The notes: generated by a model not told the origin, from the sequence alone. A DNA stretch of 64,000 nucleotides from Bacillota bacterium (GCA_023416585.1 JAEZHM010000023.1:36036-100035); one strand, 5' to 3'. Counted from the stretch's first letter, positions 50,988 to 60,267 are shown. Made by a program: numbers and translations.

Positions 50988-51016
50988 TTGCGCGCTTAAG
51001 TCGTGTACGGTATAAT
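50988..51016 (+). promoter_or_regulatory. Promoter for the membrane protein gene at 51061
   Basis: TTGCGC at 50988-50993, 17 bases, TATAAT at 51011-51016; AGGAGGA lies 8 bases before ATG 51061. Confidence 0.6.
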
Positions 51017-51060
51017 GTATGAACAGACATATGTTCATTTCTGTATAGGAGGAACTTGGA

Positions 51061-51960
51061 ATGAGTAAAGTATCGGCCGAACCGGCCGTAGCGCTTTCAT
51101 GGGAAAAGACGATGCTTGGGCATTTGAAGGGAAGCTTTTCCGACTGGATGGCGGGTATGCTGGCATTGGTTGCAATCAGACTGGCCGCCTTATCGCCTCT
51201 TTTGACATTGGTTTTTTGCAAAGAAGGCAGTTCGCTTCGCTATCTTTCACTTTTGACGCCCGTTCTGTATCTTTTTGTTGTTTTGCCGCTACGCTATAGC
51301 ATGGGCGAGGCCATGCACTATGCATTGAAAGGCGACAGCTTTGCCACGCCAAGGCTTGTTATGTTTCATGGTTATGGCAAAAAGCTTGGCGCTGTTCTTA
51401 TGCAGGCGCTGCACCTGCTGCCCTGGGCTTTGCCGCTGATAGCGGGGCTCTTTGCCGGCTGGTATATGATGTACAAGGTGGAGGACGGAACCATGGTCCT
51501 GCGCATGGTAATCAGCCTGGGCAAGATCTTCGGGGAAGAACACGGCTTCATGGAAGGCGCTTATCTGATCGTGGTCTTTTTCGTGCTTTTGACGCTTCCG
51601 CTTTTATATGGCATGGTGCGCAACGGTATGCTCCGCTTTCTTTGGAAGCAATCCGGCGGCAATTACGCTGTGGCCCGCAAAGAGATGCTGCGGCGCTTGA
51701 AGGGCCGCCGGGGCGGGCAGTTTTGCGTGGCGGTCATTCAGGGCCTTCTGCTGCTGCCGGTGCTTTTGCCGTCGGGATATATGGGATACCGCCTGCTTCG
51801 TGATTTTGTAAAGAGCATGCGTTTAAATCTATCGCAGCTTGCTGAGCCGCAAATGCTTTGGGGATTGTTGGCTGTGCTGATCCTGCTGTATTTGCCGCTG
51901 CTGCCGCTGCGCAAAGTGCTGCAGGCATACTTTATCCATCTTCCGGAGGATGATAAATAA
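51061..51960 (+). CDS. Membrane protein of unknown function
   Basis: Protein of 299 residues with about five or six membrane segments separated by short basic loops; RKEMLRRLKGRRGGQ precedes the fifth. No recognised family. It is followed after 1 base by an RsuA-like gene, so the two form an operon with the methyltransferase and PatB genes downstream. Confidence 0.7.
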   Translation: MSKVSAEPAVALSWEKTMLGHLKGSFSDWMAGMLALVAIRLAALSPLLTLVFCKEGSSLRYLSLLTPVLYLFVVLPLRYSMGEAMHYALKGDSFATPRLVMFHGYGKKLGAVLMQALHLLPWALPLIAGLFAGWYMMYKVEDGTMVLRMVISLGKIFGEEHGFMEGAYLIVVFFVLLTLPLLYGMVRNGMLRFLWKQSGGNYAVARKEMLRRLKGRRGGQFCVAVIQGLLLLPVLLPSGYMGYRLLRDFVKSMRLNLSQLAEPQMLWGLLAVLILLYLPLLPLRKVLQAYFIHLPEDDK

Positions 51961-51961
51961 C

Positions 51962-52693
51962 ATGGAACGGTTGGACAAGCTCCTTGCCTTGCAGGGGCTG
52001 GGGTCAAGGAGCGATGTCAAGGAGCTCATCCGCCGCGGCCGCGTATTGGTCAATGGCCGGCCATGTTTTGATCCGGGTCAAAAAACCGATCCGGAAAAGG
52101 ACGAGGTGCTTGTGGATGGGCAGGCGGTCCATATGGCCGTCCTGGGATACGGCATGCTCAACAAGCCTGCCGGCATACTTACCGCTGCCAATGACCGCAG
52201 GGCAAAGACTGTTGTGGACCTGCTGCCTGAAAGGTACAAGGCTATGGGGCTCATGCCCGCAGGCAGGCTGGACAAGGATGCCCGTGGACTTTTGTTCTTT
52301 ACCAACGATGGGCCGCTGGCCCACTTTCTTTTGTCGCCCAAGCGCCATGTGGCCAAGGAATATCTGGTTCAGGTGAACGGACCGCTAAATAATGCGGATG
52401 TGCTCGCTTTTAAGAATGGGCTGGCTCTTTCCGATTTTACCGCCCAGCCCGCCAAGCTTGACATACTGGAGACGGGACCGCAGGAATCGAAGGCCATGGT
52501 CACGCTGAAGGAAGGCAAGTTCCATCAGGTCAAGCGCATGTTTTTATGCCGGGGGCTTACGGTGGCGGATTTGCAGAGGGTTTCTTTTGGCAGCCTGCGC
52601 CTGGATGAAGACTTGCCGGAAGGCGGTTTCAGGGAATTAAGTGAAGTGGAGATTGCCGCCCTTCGCCGCGATGCTTACGGAGAGGAACAATGA
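51962..52693 (+). CDS. RsuA/RluB family pseudouridine synthase
   Basis: rRNA-type pseudouridine synthase, 243 residues. An S4 domain covers residues 1-60 (RLDKLLALQGLGSRSDVKEL), and the catalytic motif AGRLDKDARGLLFFTNDG contains the active aspartate. VTLKEGKFHQVKRMFLCRG closes the domain as in RsuA. It isomerises a specific uridine in 16S or 23S rRNA; the site is unknown. ATG 51962 lies 11 bases after GGAGGA (51945-51950). Confidence 0.92.
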   Translation: MERLDKLLALQGLGSRSDVKELIRRGRVLVNGRPCFDPGQKTDPEKDEVLVDGQAVHMAVLGYGMLNKPAGILTAANDRRAKTVVDLLPERYKAMGLMPAGRLDKDARGLLFFTNDGPLAHFLLSPKRHVAKEYLVQVNGPLNNADVLAFKNGLALSDFTAQPAKLDILETGPQESKAMVTLKEGKFHQVKRMFLCRGLTVADLQRVSFGSLRLDEDLPEGGFRELSEVEIAALRRDAYGEEQ

Positions 52694-52694
52694 A

Positions 52695-53285
52695 ATGCCT
52701 GACCATTATTTTACTGTAACTCCCGAAAGCGCCCACCGGCCGGGCGAATGCCAATTTGCGTACAGGGGACATGGTTTGACATTTGAAACGGATGCCGGTG
52801 TTTTTTCCCGTGACGGGCTTGACAAGGGCACGGAGCTTCTTCTCCATGCGCTGCCGGATCTTTCGGGGGATGTGCTGGACATGGGCTGCGGCTGGGGTGC
52901 GGTGGGTATATCTGTTGCAAGGGCATATCCCAGAGTCCGCGTGACGATGGCTGATATCAACTTAAGGGCGGTGGAACTGAGCCAAAGAAATGCGCGGCGT
53001 AACGGCGTTTCTGCGCGGGTTCTGGAAAGCGACGGCTTTGAAGCGATTGAGGGAGAGAAGTTTTCTTTTATATTGACCAATCCCCCCATCCGGGCCGGCA
53101 AACAGGTGATTTACGGTATGTTTGCAAAAAGCGCGGAACATCTTCTTCCCGGCGGCTCCTTGTTTCTGGTCATCCGTAAGCAGCAGGGCGCGCTCTCTGC
53201 CCTTTCTTATTTGAACACCGTCTTTGCAAAAACGCAGGTGGTGGAGCGGGGCGGCGGGTTCTTTGTGATACAGGCGGATATTTAA
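52695..53285 (+). CDS. Class I SAM-dependent methyltransferase, RsmC/YbxB-like
   Basis: Protein of 196 residues. SAM site DMGCGWGAVGISVARA, acidic residue ADINLRAVELSQ, and an N6-type methylase motif TNPPIRAG with FVIRKQQGA later, as in small RsmC-like guanine-N2 methyltransferases. It likely modifies rRNA, matching the rRNA pseudouridine synthase just upstream. ATG 52695 follows GAGAGGA; the frame upstream overlaps the previous gene and is not needed. Confidence 0.88.
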   Translation: MPDHYFTVTPESAHRPGECQFAYRGHGLTFETDAGVFSRDGLDKGTELLLHALPDLSGDVLDMGCGWGAVGISVARAYPRVRVTMADINLRAVELSQRNARRNGVSARVLESDGFEAIEGEKFSFILTNPPIRAGKQVIYGMFAKSAEHLLPGGSLFLVIRKQQGALSALSYLNTVFAKTQVVERGGGFFVIQADI

Positions 53286-53307
53286 TTCATACAAAGGAGG
53301 CCTTTTA

Positions 53308-54495
53308 TTGGAATTTTCGTTCGATTATTTTGACCAAGGCATAGAAAGAAAGGGCACCCGAAGCGAAAAATGGGATTTTGCCCTTACGGAAGGCGCCGCG
53401 GAAAACCTGTTGCCCATGTGGGTGGCGGATATGGATTTTGAAAGCCCGCCAACAGTGCAGCAGGCGATTTTGAGCCGTGCCTCCCATGGCACCTATGGAT
53501 ATACCGGGGTTGCGGAGGATGACCATCAGGCGGTGCTTGATTTTTGGGAGCGCCGCCATCATGTATCCCTTAAAAAAGATCAACTGCTGATGCTGCCCTG
53601 TGTGGTGACCGGGCTGAAGGCCTGCATCCAGTCTTTTACCCAGCCGGGGGACGGCGTAATCATACAGCCGCCGGTATACGGGCCTTTCTTTTCTTCTATT
53701 ACTTCAAATGACCGCATCGTGGTGGAAAATCCCCTGGTGCAGGATGAAAATGGCCATTGGCGCATGAATTTGATTCAATTGGAGGAACAACTGAAGGCGG
53801 GGGCGAAGTTGATGCTTCTGTGCAGCCCCCACAACCCGGTTTCCAGGGTGTGGAACAAAGAGGAACTGCAAAAGTTGTTTGCTGTGCTGCACAAATACCA
53901 CACGCCCCTTGTGTGCGATGAGATACATGCCGATTTCTTCTATGCGCCCCATACGTTCGTACCGGCCTTATCCTTGACATACGACAATCCAAATGCCAAG
54001 GTGGTGACGCTGGCGGCTGCCAGCAAGACATTCAACCTGGCTGGACTGCAGCAGGCAACGCTGTTTACAAGGCACGGGGAAATGCTTAAGAAAATCGAAA
54101 AGACGCTGCTCTCCTGCGGTATAAGAAGCGGCAACATCTTCGCGTTGGAGGCTACAAGGGCTGCCTATGAAACCGGGGATAAATGGCTGGATGGGTTGAT
54201 CGCCTACCTGGACGCCGGAAGGCAGCTGCTTCATGATCTGCTTGCAAAGCATCTTCCCAAAGTGATACTGTCTCCGGTGGAAGGCACCTATCTGGCCTGG
54301 CTTGACTTGCGGGCGTATGGCCTTGGCAACCAGGAGATCATGCGGCGCACACAGCGCATAGGGCTTGCACTGACGGACGGTACATTTTTCGGCGAGCAGG
54401 CCGGGGAAGGCTTTATGCGCCTGAACTTCGGCTGTCCACATAAGAACATTACGGAAGCGGTCACCCGCCTAACGCGGGCGTTGGAAGGAGAATGA
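53308..54495 (+). CDS. PatB/MalY-type PLP-dependent aminotransferase / cystathionine beta-lyase
   Basis: PLP enzyme of fold type I, 395 residues. N-terminal motif LLPMWVADMDFESPP and the PLP lysine K240 in AAASKTFNLAGLQQ are those of the PatB/MalY group, which cleave cystathionine to homocysteine, pyruvate and ammonia, with side aminotransferase activity. It could supply homocysteine for methionine synthesis. TTG 53308 follows AAAGGAGG at 7 bases. It overlaps the dipeptidase gene by 4 bases or lies 2 bases before it, depending on that start. Confidence 0.9.
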   Translation: MEFSFDYFDQGIERKGTRSEKWDFALTEGAAENLLPMWVADMDFESPPTVQQAILSRASHGTYGYTGVAEDDHQAVLDFWERRHHVSLKKDQLLMLPCVVTGLKACIQSFTQPGDGVIIQPPVYGPFFSSITSNDRIVVENPLVQDENGHWRMNLIQLEEQLKAGAKLMLLCSPHNPVSRVWNKEELQKLFAVLHKYHTPLVCDEIHADFFYAPHTFVPALSLTYDNPNAKVVTLAAASKTFNLAGLQQATLFTRHGEMLKKIEKTLLSCGIRSGNIFALEATRAAYETGDKWLDGLIAYLDAGRQLLHDLLAKHLPKVILSPVEGTYLAWLDLRAYGLGNQEIMRRTQRIGLALTDGTFFGEQAGEGFMRLNFGCPHKNITEAVTRLTRALEGE

Positions 54496-54497
54496 AC

Positions 54498-55877
54498 ATG
54501 GATTACACAAAGCTGGATCAGATCATTGAATCGCTTCGGGAGCCTCTCATTCAAACGCTGCAAAAGTGGGTGCGCATCGAAAGCGTGAAGGGGGAGCCGG
54601 CGCCTAATGCTCCCTTTGGTTTGGCTGTGCGTAGTATGCTGGACACAGCGCTGGCGGATTGCAAGGATCTGGGCTTTGAAGTGCGGGATATCGACGGCTA
54701 TGCCGGGGATGCGCAAATGGGCCAGGGGGATGACGTTCTGGGCATCCTGGCGCATTTGGATATCGTACCCGCGGGGGATGGCTGGAAGACCGATCCCTTT
54801 GGCGCAGATTTGATCGACGGGCGCATATATGGCCGTGGCACCAGTGATGACAAGGGCCCGGCGGTGGCCGCGCTGTATGCTATGAAGGCGGTGCAGATGG
54901 CCGGCATCAAGCTTCAAAAGAAGGTTCGGCTGATTTTGGGCTGCGATGAGGAATCGGGCATGGACGACATGAAGTATTACCAGGCTCATGCAGACATGCC
55001 AAGCACGGGCTTCAGCCCGGACGCCTGCTTCCCTGTGATCAATACGGAAAAGGGTTTGTATCATTTAAAGCTTTCCGGCCCTGCCGCCCAAGATGGCCTG
55101 AAGGTTTTGCGCATTGAGGCCGGGCAGCGGCCCAATGTGATCCCCGGCCTGGCCGAGGCGTATGTGGCAGGGGACGCCGGAACAGTCTTAAAGAAAGTGG
55201 AAGAATTCGCGAAGGCTGAAGGTTACCCCGTGACGGCTGAATGTATGCCGGACGGCCGGGTAAAGATTTCCGCCCAGGGCGTGGCCGGCCATGCCGCCAT
55301 GCCGGAAATTGCGAAGAACGCGATTTTAAGGCTTTTGAAAGCGTTGGAGTATCTTGGCGTTAAGGGCCCGCTTCTCCGCCTTGCCCAGGTGATCGGCCTG
55401 GAATATGACGGCACGTCCCTGAACATAGCCGTCAGCGACAAGCTTTCCGGCGCACTGACGCTTAATCTGGGCATCCTGAAAGCGGATGAGAAAAACGTGG
55501 AGGCGACCATTGACATCCGCTATCCTGTCATGGCCAGCCCCGAGGCGATTTTGAAGGCCATTACCGCCGCTGTGGCCCCGGCCGGGATGTTAGTATCCGA
55601 ATCCACTTTCAAACAGCCCCACCATGTGCCGGAAAGCAGCGTACTGGTGCAGTCGCTTCTTAACGCCTATCATGAGGTTACAGGGCGTCCCAGGCAGGCC
55701 ATCGCCATCGGCGGCGGCACGTATGCCCGGTGCTTGAAAGAAGGCGTTGCATTCGGATCGCTCTTCCCGGAGGATGAGGAGCTGGCCCATCAGGCTGGGG
55801 AGTATATGACGATTGAGGGCCTGATGGCCAATGTGAAAATTTTTACCCGCGCGATTGTGAAATTGGCCGGAGCATAA
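54498..55877 (+). CDS. M20 family dipeptidase, PepV-like
   Basis: Zinc-dependent dipeptidase, 459 residues, the length of PepV. Metal and catalytic residues: AHLDIVPAGDGW, GRGTSDDKGP, CDEESGMDDMKYY and the C-terminal GGGTYARCL. The insert of about 170 residues between the two halves is the lid domain of PepV. ATG 54498 is chosen since AAGGAG is 7 bases upstream; ATG 54492 is too close. It likely hydrolyses dipeptides from imported peptides. It ends the PatB operon. Confidence 0.92.
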   Translation: MDYTKLDQIIESLREPLIQTLQKWVRIESVKGEPAPNAPFGLAVRSMLDTALADCKDLGFEVRDIDGYAGDAQMGQGDDVLGILAHLDIVPAGDGWKTDPFGADLIDGRIYGRGTSDDKGPAVAALYAMKAVQMAGIKLQKKVRLILGCDEESGMDDMKYYQAHADMPSTGFSPDACFPVINTEKGLYHLKLSGPAAQDGLKVLRIEAGQRPNVIPGLAEAYVAGDAGTVLKKVEEFAKAEGYPVTAECMPDGRVKISAQGVAGHAAMPEIAKNAILRLLKALEYLGVKGPLLRLAQVIGLEYDGTSLNIAVSDKLSGALTLNLGILKADEKNVEATIDIRYPVMASPEAILKAITAAVAPAGMLVSESTFKQPHHVPESSVLVQSLLNAYHEVTGRPRQAIAIGGGTYARCLKEGVAFGSLFPEDEELAHQAGEYMTIEGLMANVKIFTRAIVKLAGA

Positions 55878-55886
55878 AGATACGCC

Positions 55887-55914
55887 GGGGGAGCCCATGA
55901 TCATGGACTCCCCC
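55887..55914 (+). terminator. Hairpin after the dipeptidase gene
   Basis: GGGGAGCCCATGA pairs with TCATGGACTCCCC (one mismatch) at the end of the operon, without a U-run. A possible terminator or 3' stabiliser. Confidence 0.4.
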
Positions 55915-55973
55915 CAACATTACCTGTCAATCTTATTTGCTCCATGGGGGCATCCTGGAAAAGGGGGCTTTGC

Positions 55974-56789
55974 ATGATATCGCTTCGGTCTGTGTCACTG
56001 GAAGGAAACCTTGGCGCATACCCCTTTCACTGCCCCCAGGTGATGTCCCTTGGGAAAAGAGATTTCACATCGCCAGTGACATTGCTGGTGGGGGAAAACG
56101 GTACGGGAAAGTCGACGCTGATGGAGGCATTGGCACGCAAGCTGTCCCTGCCGGCCATTGGCTGGGAGGATGCATCAAGGGATGTGACGCTTCGGGGCCT
56201 TGACCCATTGTGCGATGAGATGCGGCTTGCTTTTGGCGTAAGGGTAAGAAAGGGCTTTTTCCTTCGGGCGGAGGATTTTTTCAATTTTGTAAAGCGCATC
56301 GCCATGATGCAGGAGGATATGGCGCTGGAGCTAAATCGGGTGGAAGAAGAAAACGCACACCGCAGCGCTTTTGCCAAAGGCCAGGCGAGAATGGCCTATG
56401 CATCCTCCCTGTCGGAGCTGAACAGCCGGTATGGCTTGGAGCCAGACGGCCAATCGCACGGGGAAAGCTTTCTGACCATGTTTAAACAGCGCGTAAGACC
56501 CGGCGGCATCTATTTGCTGGACGAGCCGGAAGCGCCTTTATCACCCATGCGCCAGCTGGCCTTGGTTTCCCTCATCATGGAGCGGGAGGCGGACAGCCAG
56601 TTCATTATCGCCACCCATTCTCCCATCCTGATGGCGTATCCCGGCGCGGACATATGGTGCTTTGACCAGCCGCCTGTGACTTCTGTAAGATATGAGGACC
56701 TGGGGCACGTGCAATTGATGAAGGATTTTCTCTCCCATCCCCGGCAGTACATGGAAAGGCTGCGGCGGGAAAAGGAAGAGGATGGATGA
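55974..56789 (+). CDS. AAA-family ATPase (ABC-type, predicted)
   Basis: Soluble ATPase of 271 residues with one Walker A (LVGENGTGKST) and Walker B with acidic catalytic pair (IYLLDEPEAPLS), followed by a histidine switch region (FIIATHSPILMAYP). The FTSPVTLLVGENG/LDEPEAPLSPMRQL pattern matches the small AAA_23/YebK-like ATPases with unknown partners. No membrane segments and no nuclease domain are present. ATG 55974 has AAGGGGG at 7 bases; a longer frame from 55944 is possible but less likely. Confidence 0.82.
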   Translation: MISLRSVSLEGNLGAYPFHCPQVMSLGKRDFTSPVTLLVGENGTGKSTLMEALARKLSLPAIGWEDASRDVTLRGLDPLCDEMRLAFGVRVRKGFFLRAEDFFNFVKRIAMMQEDMALELNRVEEENAHRSAFAKGQARMAYASSLSELNSRYGLEPDGQSHGESFLTMFKQRVRPGGIYLLDEPEAPLSPMRQLALVSLIMEREADSQFIIATHSPILMAYPGADIWCFDQPPVTSVRYEDLGHVQLMKDFLSHPRQYMERLRREKEEDG

Positions 56790-56822
56790 ACCCTAAAGGC
56801 TAGTTGCGAGCACACTCCGAAG

Positions 56823-56861
56823 GGCCGTGGCAGCACCCCAAAATGCGCTGCGGCCTTTTTG
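56823..56861 (+). terminator. Terminator of the ATPase gene
   Basis: GGCCG(TG)GCAGC pairs with GCTGCGGCC with a small bulge, followed by TTTTT at 56856-56860. Confidence 0.65.
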
Positions 56862-56862
56862 C

Positions 56863-56906
56863 TTGTTCATTATATTGTTGCGTCTTTCTTGATTGTTCAT
56901 TATAAT
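56863..56906 (+). promoter_or_regulatory. Promoter of the DUF5711 gene with a 12-bp direct repeat
   Basis: TTGCGT at 56878-56883, 17 bases, TATAAT at 56901-56906. TTGTTCATTATA occurs exactly at 56863-56874 and again at 56893-56904, 30 bp apart (three helical turns); the second copy overlaps the -10. The repeat could be an operator or a duplicated -10 element. Confidence 0.5.
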
Positions 56907-57043
56907 AGTAAAGCAACAGTTCAAAAACTTCGCAAGAAAATGGCGCAGCCATTTTATCGAACATGTGCAGCATGAAATAAGCGGGATACATCGTTGCATT
57001 AAGGAAGATGCCCCGCTTCTTAAAAGGAGCTATCCTTACTTCT

Positions 57044-58165
57044 ATGATGCAAAGACGGCAGCCGGACAACGTAAATAACAGACGGTGGGCGATCCTTGTC
57101 ATACTGCTATTGGCAGTTGTTTTGGCCGTTGTCATTATTGGTTCCATCCGTCGGCTGAGTAAGCCCTCTGAATCATCAGCCGTCCGCCTGCCCTGCCTTT
57201 CCAGTCAGAACGTGACGCCCTTTGGGGAGTATGTGCTGTATTATGACGGCGTGTCCATCTTCTGCATCACAACAACCGGCTCGGTGCGCTGGTCTTACCA
57301 GATTGGCGCAGACGCTTCATTTTCCGCCGGCGGCAGCTCTGTGGTGGCCTGGGCTGGCAGCCAGATGTACATTCTGGATCAAAACGGACACCCTACTTAT
57401 AGCGACAACCTGGGCCAGCAGGTGCAGTTGGCCCGTATCGGCAAAAGATATGCCGCCGCCGTCATCGGGGATGATACGGAGCCCAGGCTTGTAATACGCG
57501 ACTTGAGCGGAGCGCCGGTGGATGAGGAGGCGGAAGCCTTTACCGGCCGCCTGATGCTGGATGTGGGCTTTTACGGCGGGGATGGGCAGTATATTTGGAC
57601 GCTGGCGCAGGATGTGTTCGGCACGGTAGCCAATACGGTGCTCAATACCTTTGAGGTAGGCCAGATGAACACCGGGGAGATTTCCCTGGGGGAAGCAATG
57701 GCCTACAAAGTACTCTATGACGCGCAGAAGCTTCGGATCATGAGCACAAGGCAGCTTCGCACATTCAATTACCAGGGCAGGGAGGATACTACGGCGACCA
57801 TTCTGGTATTCGGCTGGAAGCTGATCGCCAGCGAAACGCCGGAAAAGGGCGACATACTGATGCTGCTGGCTCCGAATAACCAGACCACCAGCCAGTACAG
57901 CATCCGTGAGATCAGGCTGCTCAGCGGCTTAAGTGACAGGCGCTACACGCTGCCGTCTGCCTGCGTGGGGGCTGCCGTTTTCGATAAAACCGTGTATGCC
58001 TTTTCGTCAGATTACATTTACCGAGCAGACATGGGTGCACAGCGGTTTTCTGCGTTGAACCGGCCGCAAAATATGGAGGCTCCGACAGATCTTATAGGCA
58101 TGACGTCGAACGGCCGTGCGCTGCTAAGCTGCGGAGATACGGTTTATGCCGTTACCATGCCCTAA
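57044..58165 (+). CDS. Membrane-anchored beta-propeller-like protein (DUF5711 type)
   Basis: Protein of 373 residues. A basic N-terminus is followed by one membrane helix (WAILVILLLAVVLAVVIIGS), then a 320-residue extracytoplasmic domain of repeated short strands (for example GEYVLYYDGVSIFCI, SQMYILDQNG, YIYRADMGAQRFSAL), as in beta-propellers of the PQQ-like kind. I believe it matches DUF5711, whose role is unknown. The following gene, 31 bases downstream, encodes CvpA. ATG 57044 is chosen; GGAG lies 14 bases upstream, which is far. An in-frame ATG at 57008 is the alternative start. Confidence 0.7.
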   Translation: MMQRRQPDNVNNRRWAILVILLLAVVLAVVIIGSIRRLSKPSESSAVRLPCLSSQNVTPFGEYVLYYDGVSIFCITTTGSVRWSYQIGADASFSAGGSSVVAWAGSQMYILDQNGHPTYSDNLGQQVQLARIGKRYAAAVIGDDTEPRLVIRDLSGAPVDEEAEAFTGRLMLDVGFYGGDGQYIWTLAQDVFGTVANTVLNTFEVGQMNTGEISLGEAMAYKVLYDAQKLRIMSTRQLRTFNYQGREDTTATILVFGWKLIASETPEKGDILMLLAPNNQTTSQYSIREIRLLSGLSDRRYTLPSACVGAAVFDKTVYAFSSDYIYRADMGAQRFSALNRPQNMEAPTDLIGMTSNGRALLSCGDTVYAVTMP

Positions 58166-58195
58166 GGCAGGAGAAGGGCTGAAGGAGGAATCCCG

Positions 58196-58903
58196 ATGAA
58201 CATAGTGGATTATGTCATACTGGCCATCATCGCCCTGAGCATCCTGTGGGGCTTTTACAGGGGCTTCATACAGTCGGTGCTCAGCATGGGCGCCGTGATT
58301 CTGGCGCTGTTAGGCTCCTTTTTGATTTACCCCCAGGTCGCCAACATGATCCAGAATAATCAGGATATTGCAAGGTCGCTGATCCATTATACGGACGCTT
58401 CTTCCAGGCTGGGTAACCTGGAACTGTCCGTGGCCCAGGTAGGTACGCTTTCGCAGGACACCATCGGCACCATCATGCAAAACATACAGCTCCCGGCGCC
58501 AATCAATACTATTTTGCAGTACAACCTGGAGCATCAGGTCTTTTCCAAGGCCGGCATCAGCACGGTGGCCGAATATGTGAACCAAACCATTGTGGCTGTG
58601 TCGATCAATATCCTCAGCTTTTTCCTGTGCTTCCTGGTGCTTTATTTGGTGATGTCCATTCTTATCAATATGCTTCGGACCATATTCCATTTTCCGTTGC
58701 TCAAACAGCTGGACTGGCTGGCCGGGGGTGTGTTCGGCGCACTTAGAGGTGTGGTGATCTGCTATGCCGTATTTGCCCTGGTACCCCTTCTGATGACCGT
58801 GGTGCCCTTCGAGCAGTTCAGCGAGCTGATGGAACAAAGCACGCTGGCAAAGGTTTTCAATAACGGCGATCTTATCATGTCCATTATCAACAGAAGATTT
58901 TGA
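58196..58903 (+). CDS. CvpA family membrane protein
   Basis: Integral membrane protein of 235 residues with four to five segments. The CvpA start YVILAIIALSILWGFYRGF and GLLAGGVFGALRGV-like segment (LDWLAGGVFGALRGVV) are typical. CvpA proteins are linked to colicin V secretion in E. coli and to envelope homeostasis or cell division elsewhere. GGAGGAAT precedes ATG 58196. Confidence 0.85.
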   Translation: MNIVDYVILAIIALSILWGFYRGFIQSVLSMGAVILALLGSFLIYPQVANMIQNNQDIARSLIHYTDASSRLGNLELSVAQVGTLSQDTIGTIMQNIQLPAPINTILQYNLEHQVFSKAGISTVAEYVNQTIVAVSINILSFFLCFLVLYLVMSILINMLRTIFHFPLLKQLDWLAGGVFGALRGVVICYAVFALVPLLMTVVPFEQFSELMEQSTLAKVFNNGDLIMSIINRRF

Positions 58904-58915
58904 TATAGAAACGGA

Positions 58916-58955
58916 AACCGTCCTGCTGTAAAAACCGGCAGGGCGGTTTTTGGTT
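58916..58955 (+). terminator. Terminator of the CvpA gene
   Basis: AAACCGTCCTGC pairs with GCAGGGCGGTTT (one G-U) around a short A-rich loop, ending TTTTTGG. Confidence 0.75.
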
Positions 58956-59000
58956 TGGCTAAGAACCTGAGGAGGATTTATTTATTCCAGAGTCCTGCCG

Positions 59001-59029
59001 TTGTACTTGCGATTTGTATCTGTTATAAT
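59001..59029 (+). promoter_or_regulatory. Promoter of the mrnC-thyX-rlmB-sigH cluster
   Basis: TTGTAC at 59001-59006, 17 bases, and TATAAT at 59024-59029 with an extended TG (59021-59022). It is one of the strongest promoters seen in the window and lies 30 bases before ATG 59059. Confidence 0.75.
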
Positions 59030-59058
59030 AAAACTACTTATGCGCAGGAGGTGAAGGA

Positions 59059-59469
59059 ATGCTTATGGTTCAGGATATCGGCCTGGAGGCAGAGGCCTTG
59101 CAGTTAAGCCCGCTGCAATTGGCGTATATCGGCGACACCGTTTGGGACCTGATGGTGCGCACAGGCCTTGTGCATACGGGAAAAAACCTTCACAACATGC
59201 ACTGCGCAGCCGTTTCGCGTGTAAATGCCAAGGCGCAGGCGCAGGCGCTGAGCCGTTTAAGCGATAAGCTTTCCATGGAAGAAGCGGATATGGTGCGCAG
59301 GGGGCGCAACGCCCATCCCCGCCATGGCGCGCCCAAGAACCAAGACCCTGCGGCCTACAGCCAGGCTACGGGACTGGAAACGCTGATCGGATATTTGTAT
59401 CTTACGGGACGTCATGAAAGGCTTAAGGAGCTTTACCAAATGGCACAACAAGAGGAAGCCGTATCCTAA
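59059..59469 (+). CDS. mrnC: Mini-ribonuclease III
   Basis: RNase III-like enzyme without a dsRNA-binding domain, 136 residues. It matures 23S rRNA ends in Firmicutes. Signature YIGDTVWDLMVRTGLV includes the catalytic D26; KNLHNMHCAAVSRVNAKAQA and NAHPRHGAPKNQDPAAYSQ are family blocks. AGGAGGTGA precedes ATG 59059. The order mrnC, thyX, rlmB, sigH is normal for Clostridia. Confidence 0.95.
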   Translation: MLMVQDIGLEAEALQLSPLQLAYIGDTVWDLMVRTGLVHTGKNLHNMHCAAVSRVNAKAQAQALSRLSDKLSMEEADMVRRGRNAHPRHGAPKNQDPAAYSQATGLETLIGYLYLTGRHERLKELYQMAQQEEAVS

Positions 59470-59492
59470 AGAAGCCTTTAAGGAGGATTTTC

Positions 59493-60236
59493 ATGGCCCA
59501 ATGCCATTTGAAGGTTGCTCTTGTTCGTCACACCGCAGACATGCAGGAACTGGTTGCCCTGGGGGCGCGCCTGTGCTATTCCCGGGCTGATGTGGACACA
59601 CTACAAAAGCGCATCGAGGAAAAGGATCAGACGGCTTTTATACAGCGGCTGATGGACATGGGCCACGATTCTGTGATGGAGCACGCTTCCTTCACCTTTG
59701 CGGTGGAAGGAATCAGCCGCATTTGCCTGGCGCAATTGACAAGGCACCGCATTGCCAGTTTCAGTGTGCAAAGCCAGCGGTATGTATCTTATGCGGGCGG
59801 TTTTTCCTACGTCGTCCCGCCCAGGATCGAAGCGCTTGGCGAAGAGGCCGTGAAAGAGTATTCCCGGCAGATGGAGCAGATGCAATCGTGGTACGATCTG
59901 TGGCAGCAGCGGCTTGGCGCAGGTGAGCAAAGCAATGAGGATGCAAGGTTCGTGCTTCCCGGTGCCTGCGAGACAAGGCTGATCATGACCATGAACGTGC
60001 GGGAGCTGCACCACTTTTTCGCACTGCGTATGTGCAGGCGTGCCCAGTGGGAGATACGGGCGATGGCCGTTCAAATGCACCGCCTGTGCATGGAGGCAGC
60101 TCCGCTGCTGTTTGATAAGGCGGGGCCCGGCTGTTTGCGTGGTGCTTGCCCGGAAGGGGAAAAGACCTGCGGGAAAATGGTTCAAATACGAAAAGAGCGG
60201 GAAGAACTTTTGCAATCTATAGGCCAGCAGCCATAG
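59493..60236 (+). CDS. thyX: FAD-dependent thymidylate synthase
   Basis: Makes dTMP from dUMP with methylene-THF and NADPH through FAD, 247 residues. ThyX motif RHR-x7-S is visible as RHRIASFSVQSQRY (R84-H85-R86, S94). C-terminal part LPGACETRLIMTMNVRELHHF binds dUMP. ThyA is not in this window. AAGGAGGAT precedes ATG 59493. Confidence 0.95.
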   Translation: MAQCHLKVALVRHTADMQELVALGARLCYSRADVDTLQKRIEEKDQTAFIQRLMDMGHDSVMEHASFTFAVEGISRICLAQLTRHRIASFSVQSQRYVSYAGGFSYVVPPRIEALGEEAVKEYSRQMEQMQSWYDLWQQRLGAGEQSNEDARFVLPGACETRLIMTMNVRELHHFFALRMCRRAQWEIRAMAVQMHRLCMEAAPLLFDKAGPGCLRGACPEGEKTCGKMVQIRKEREELLQSIGQQP

Positions 60237-60267
60237 TGAGCGTGGTTGAAATTGAGGAGGACCAATA

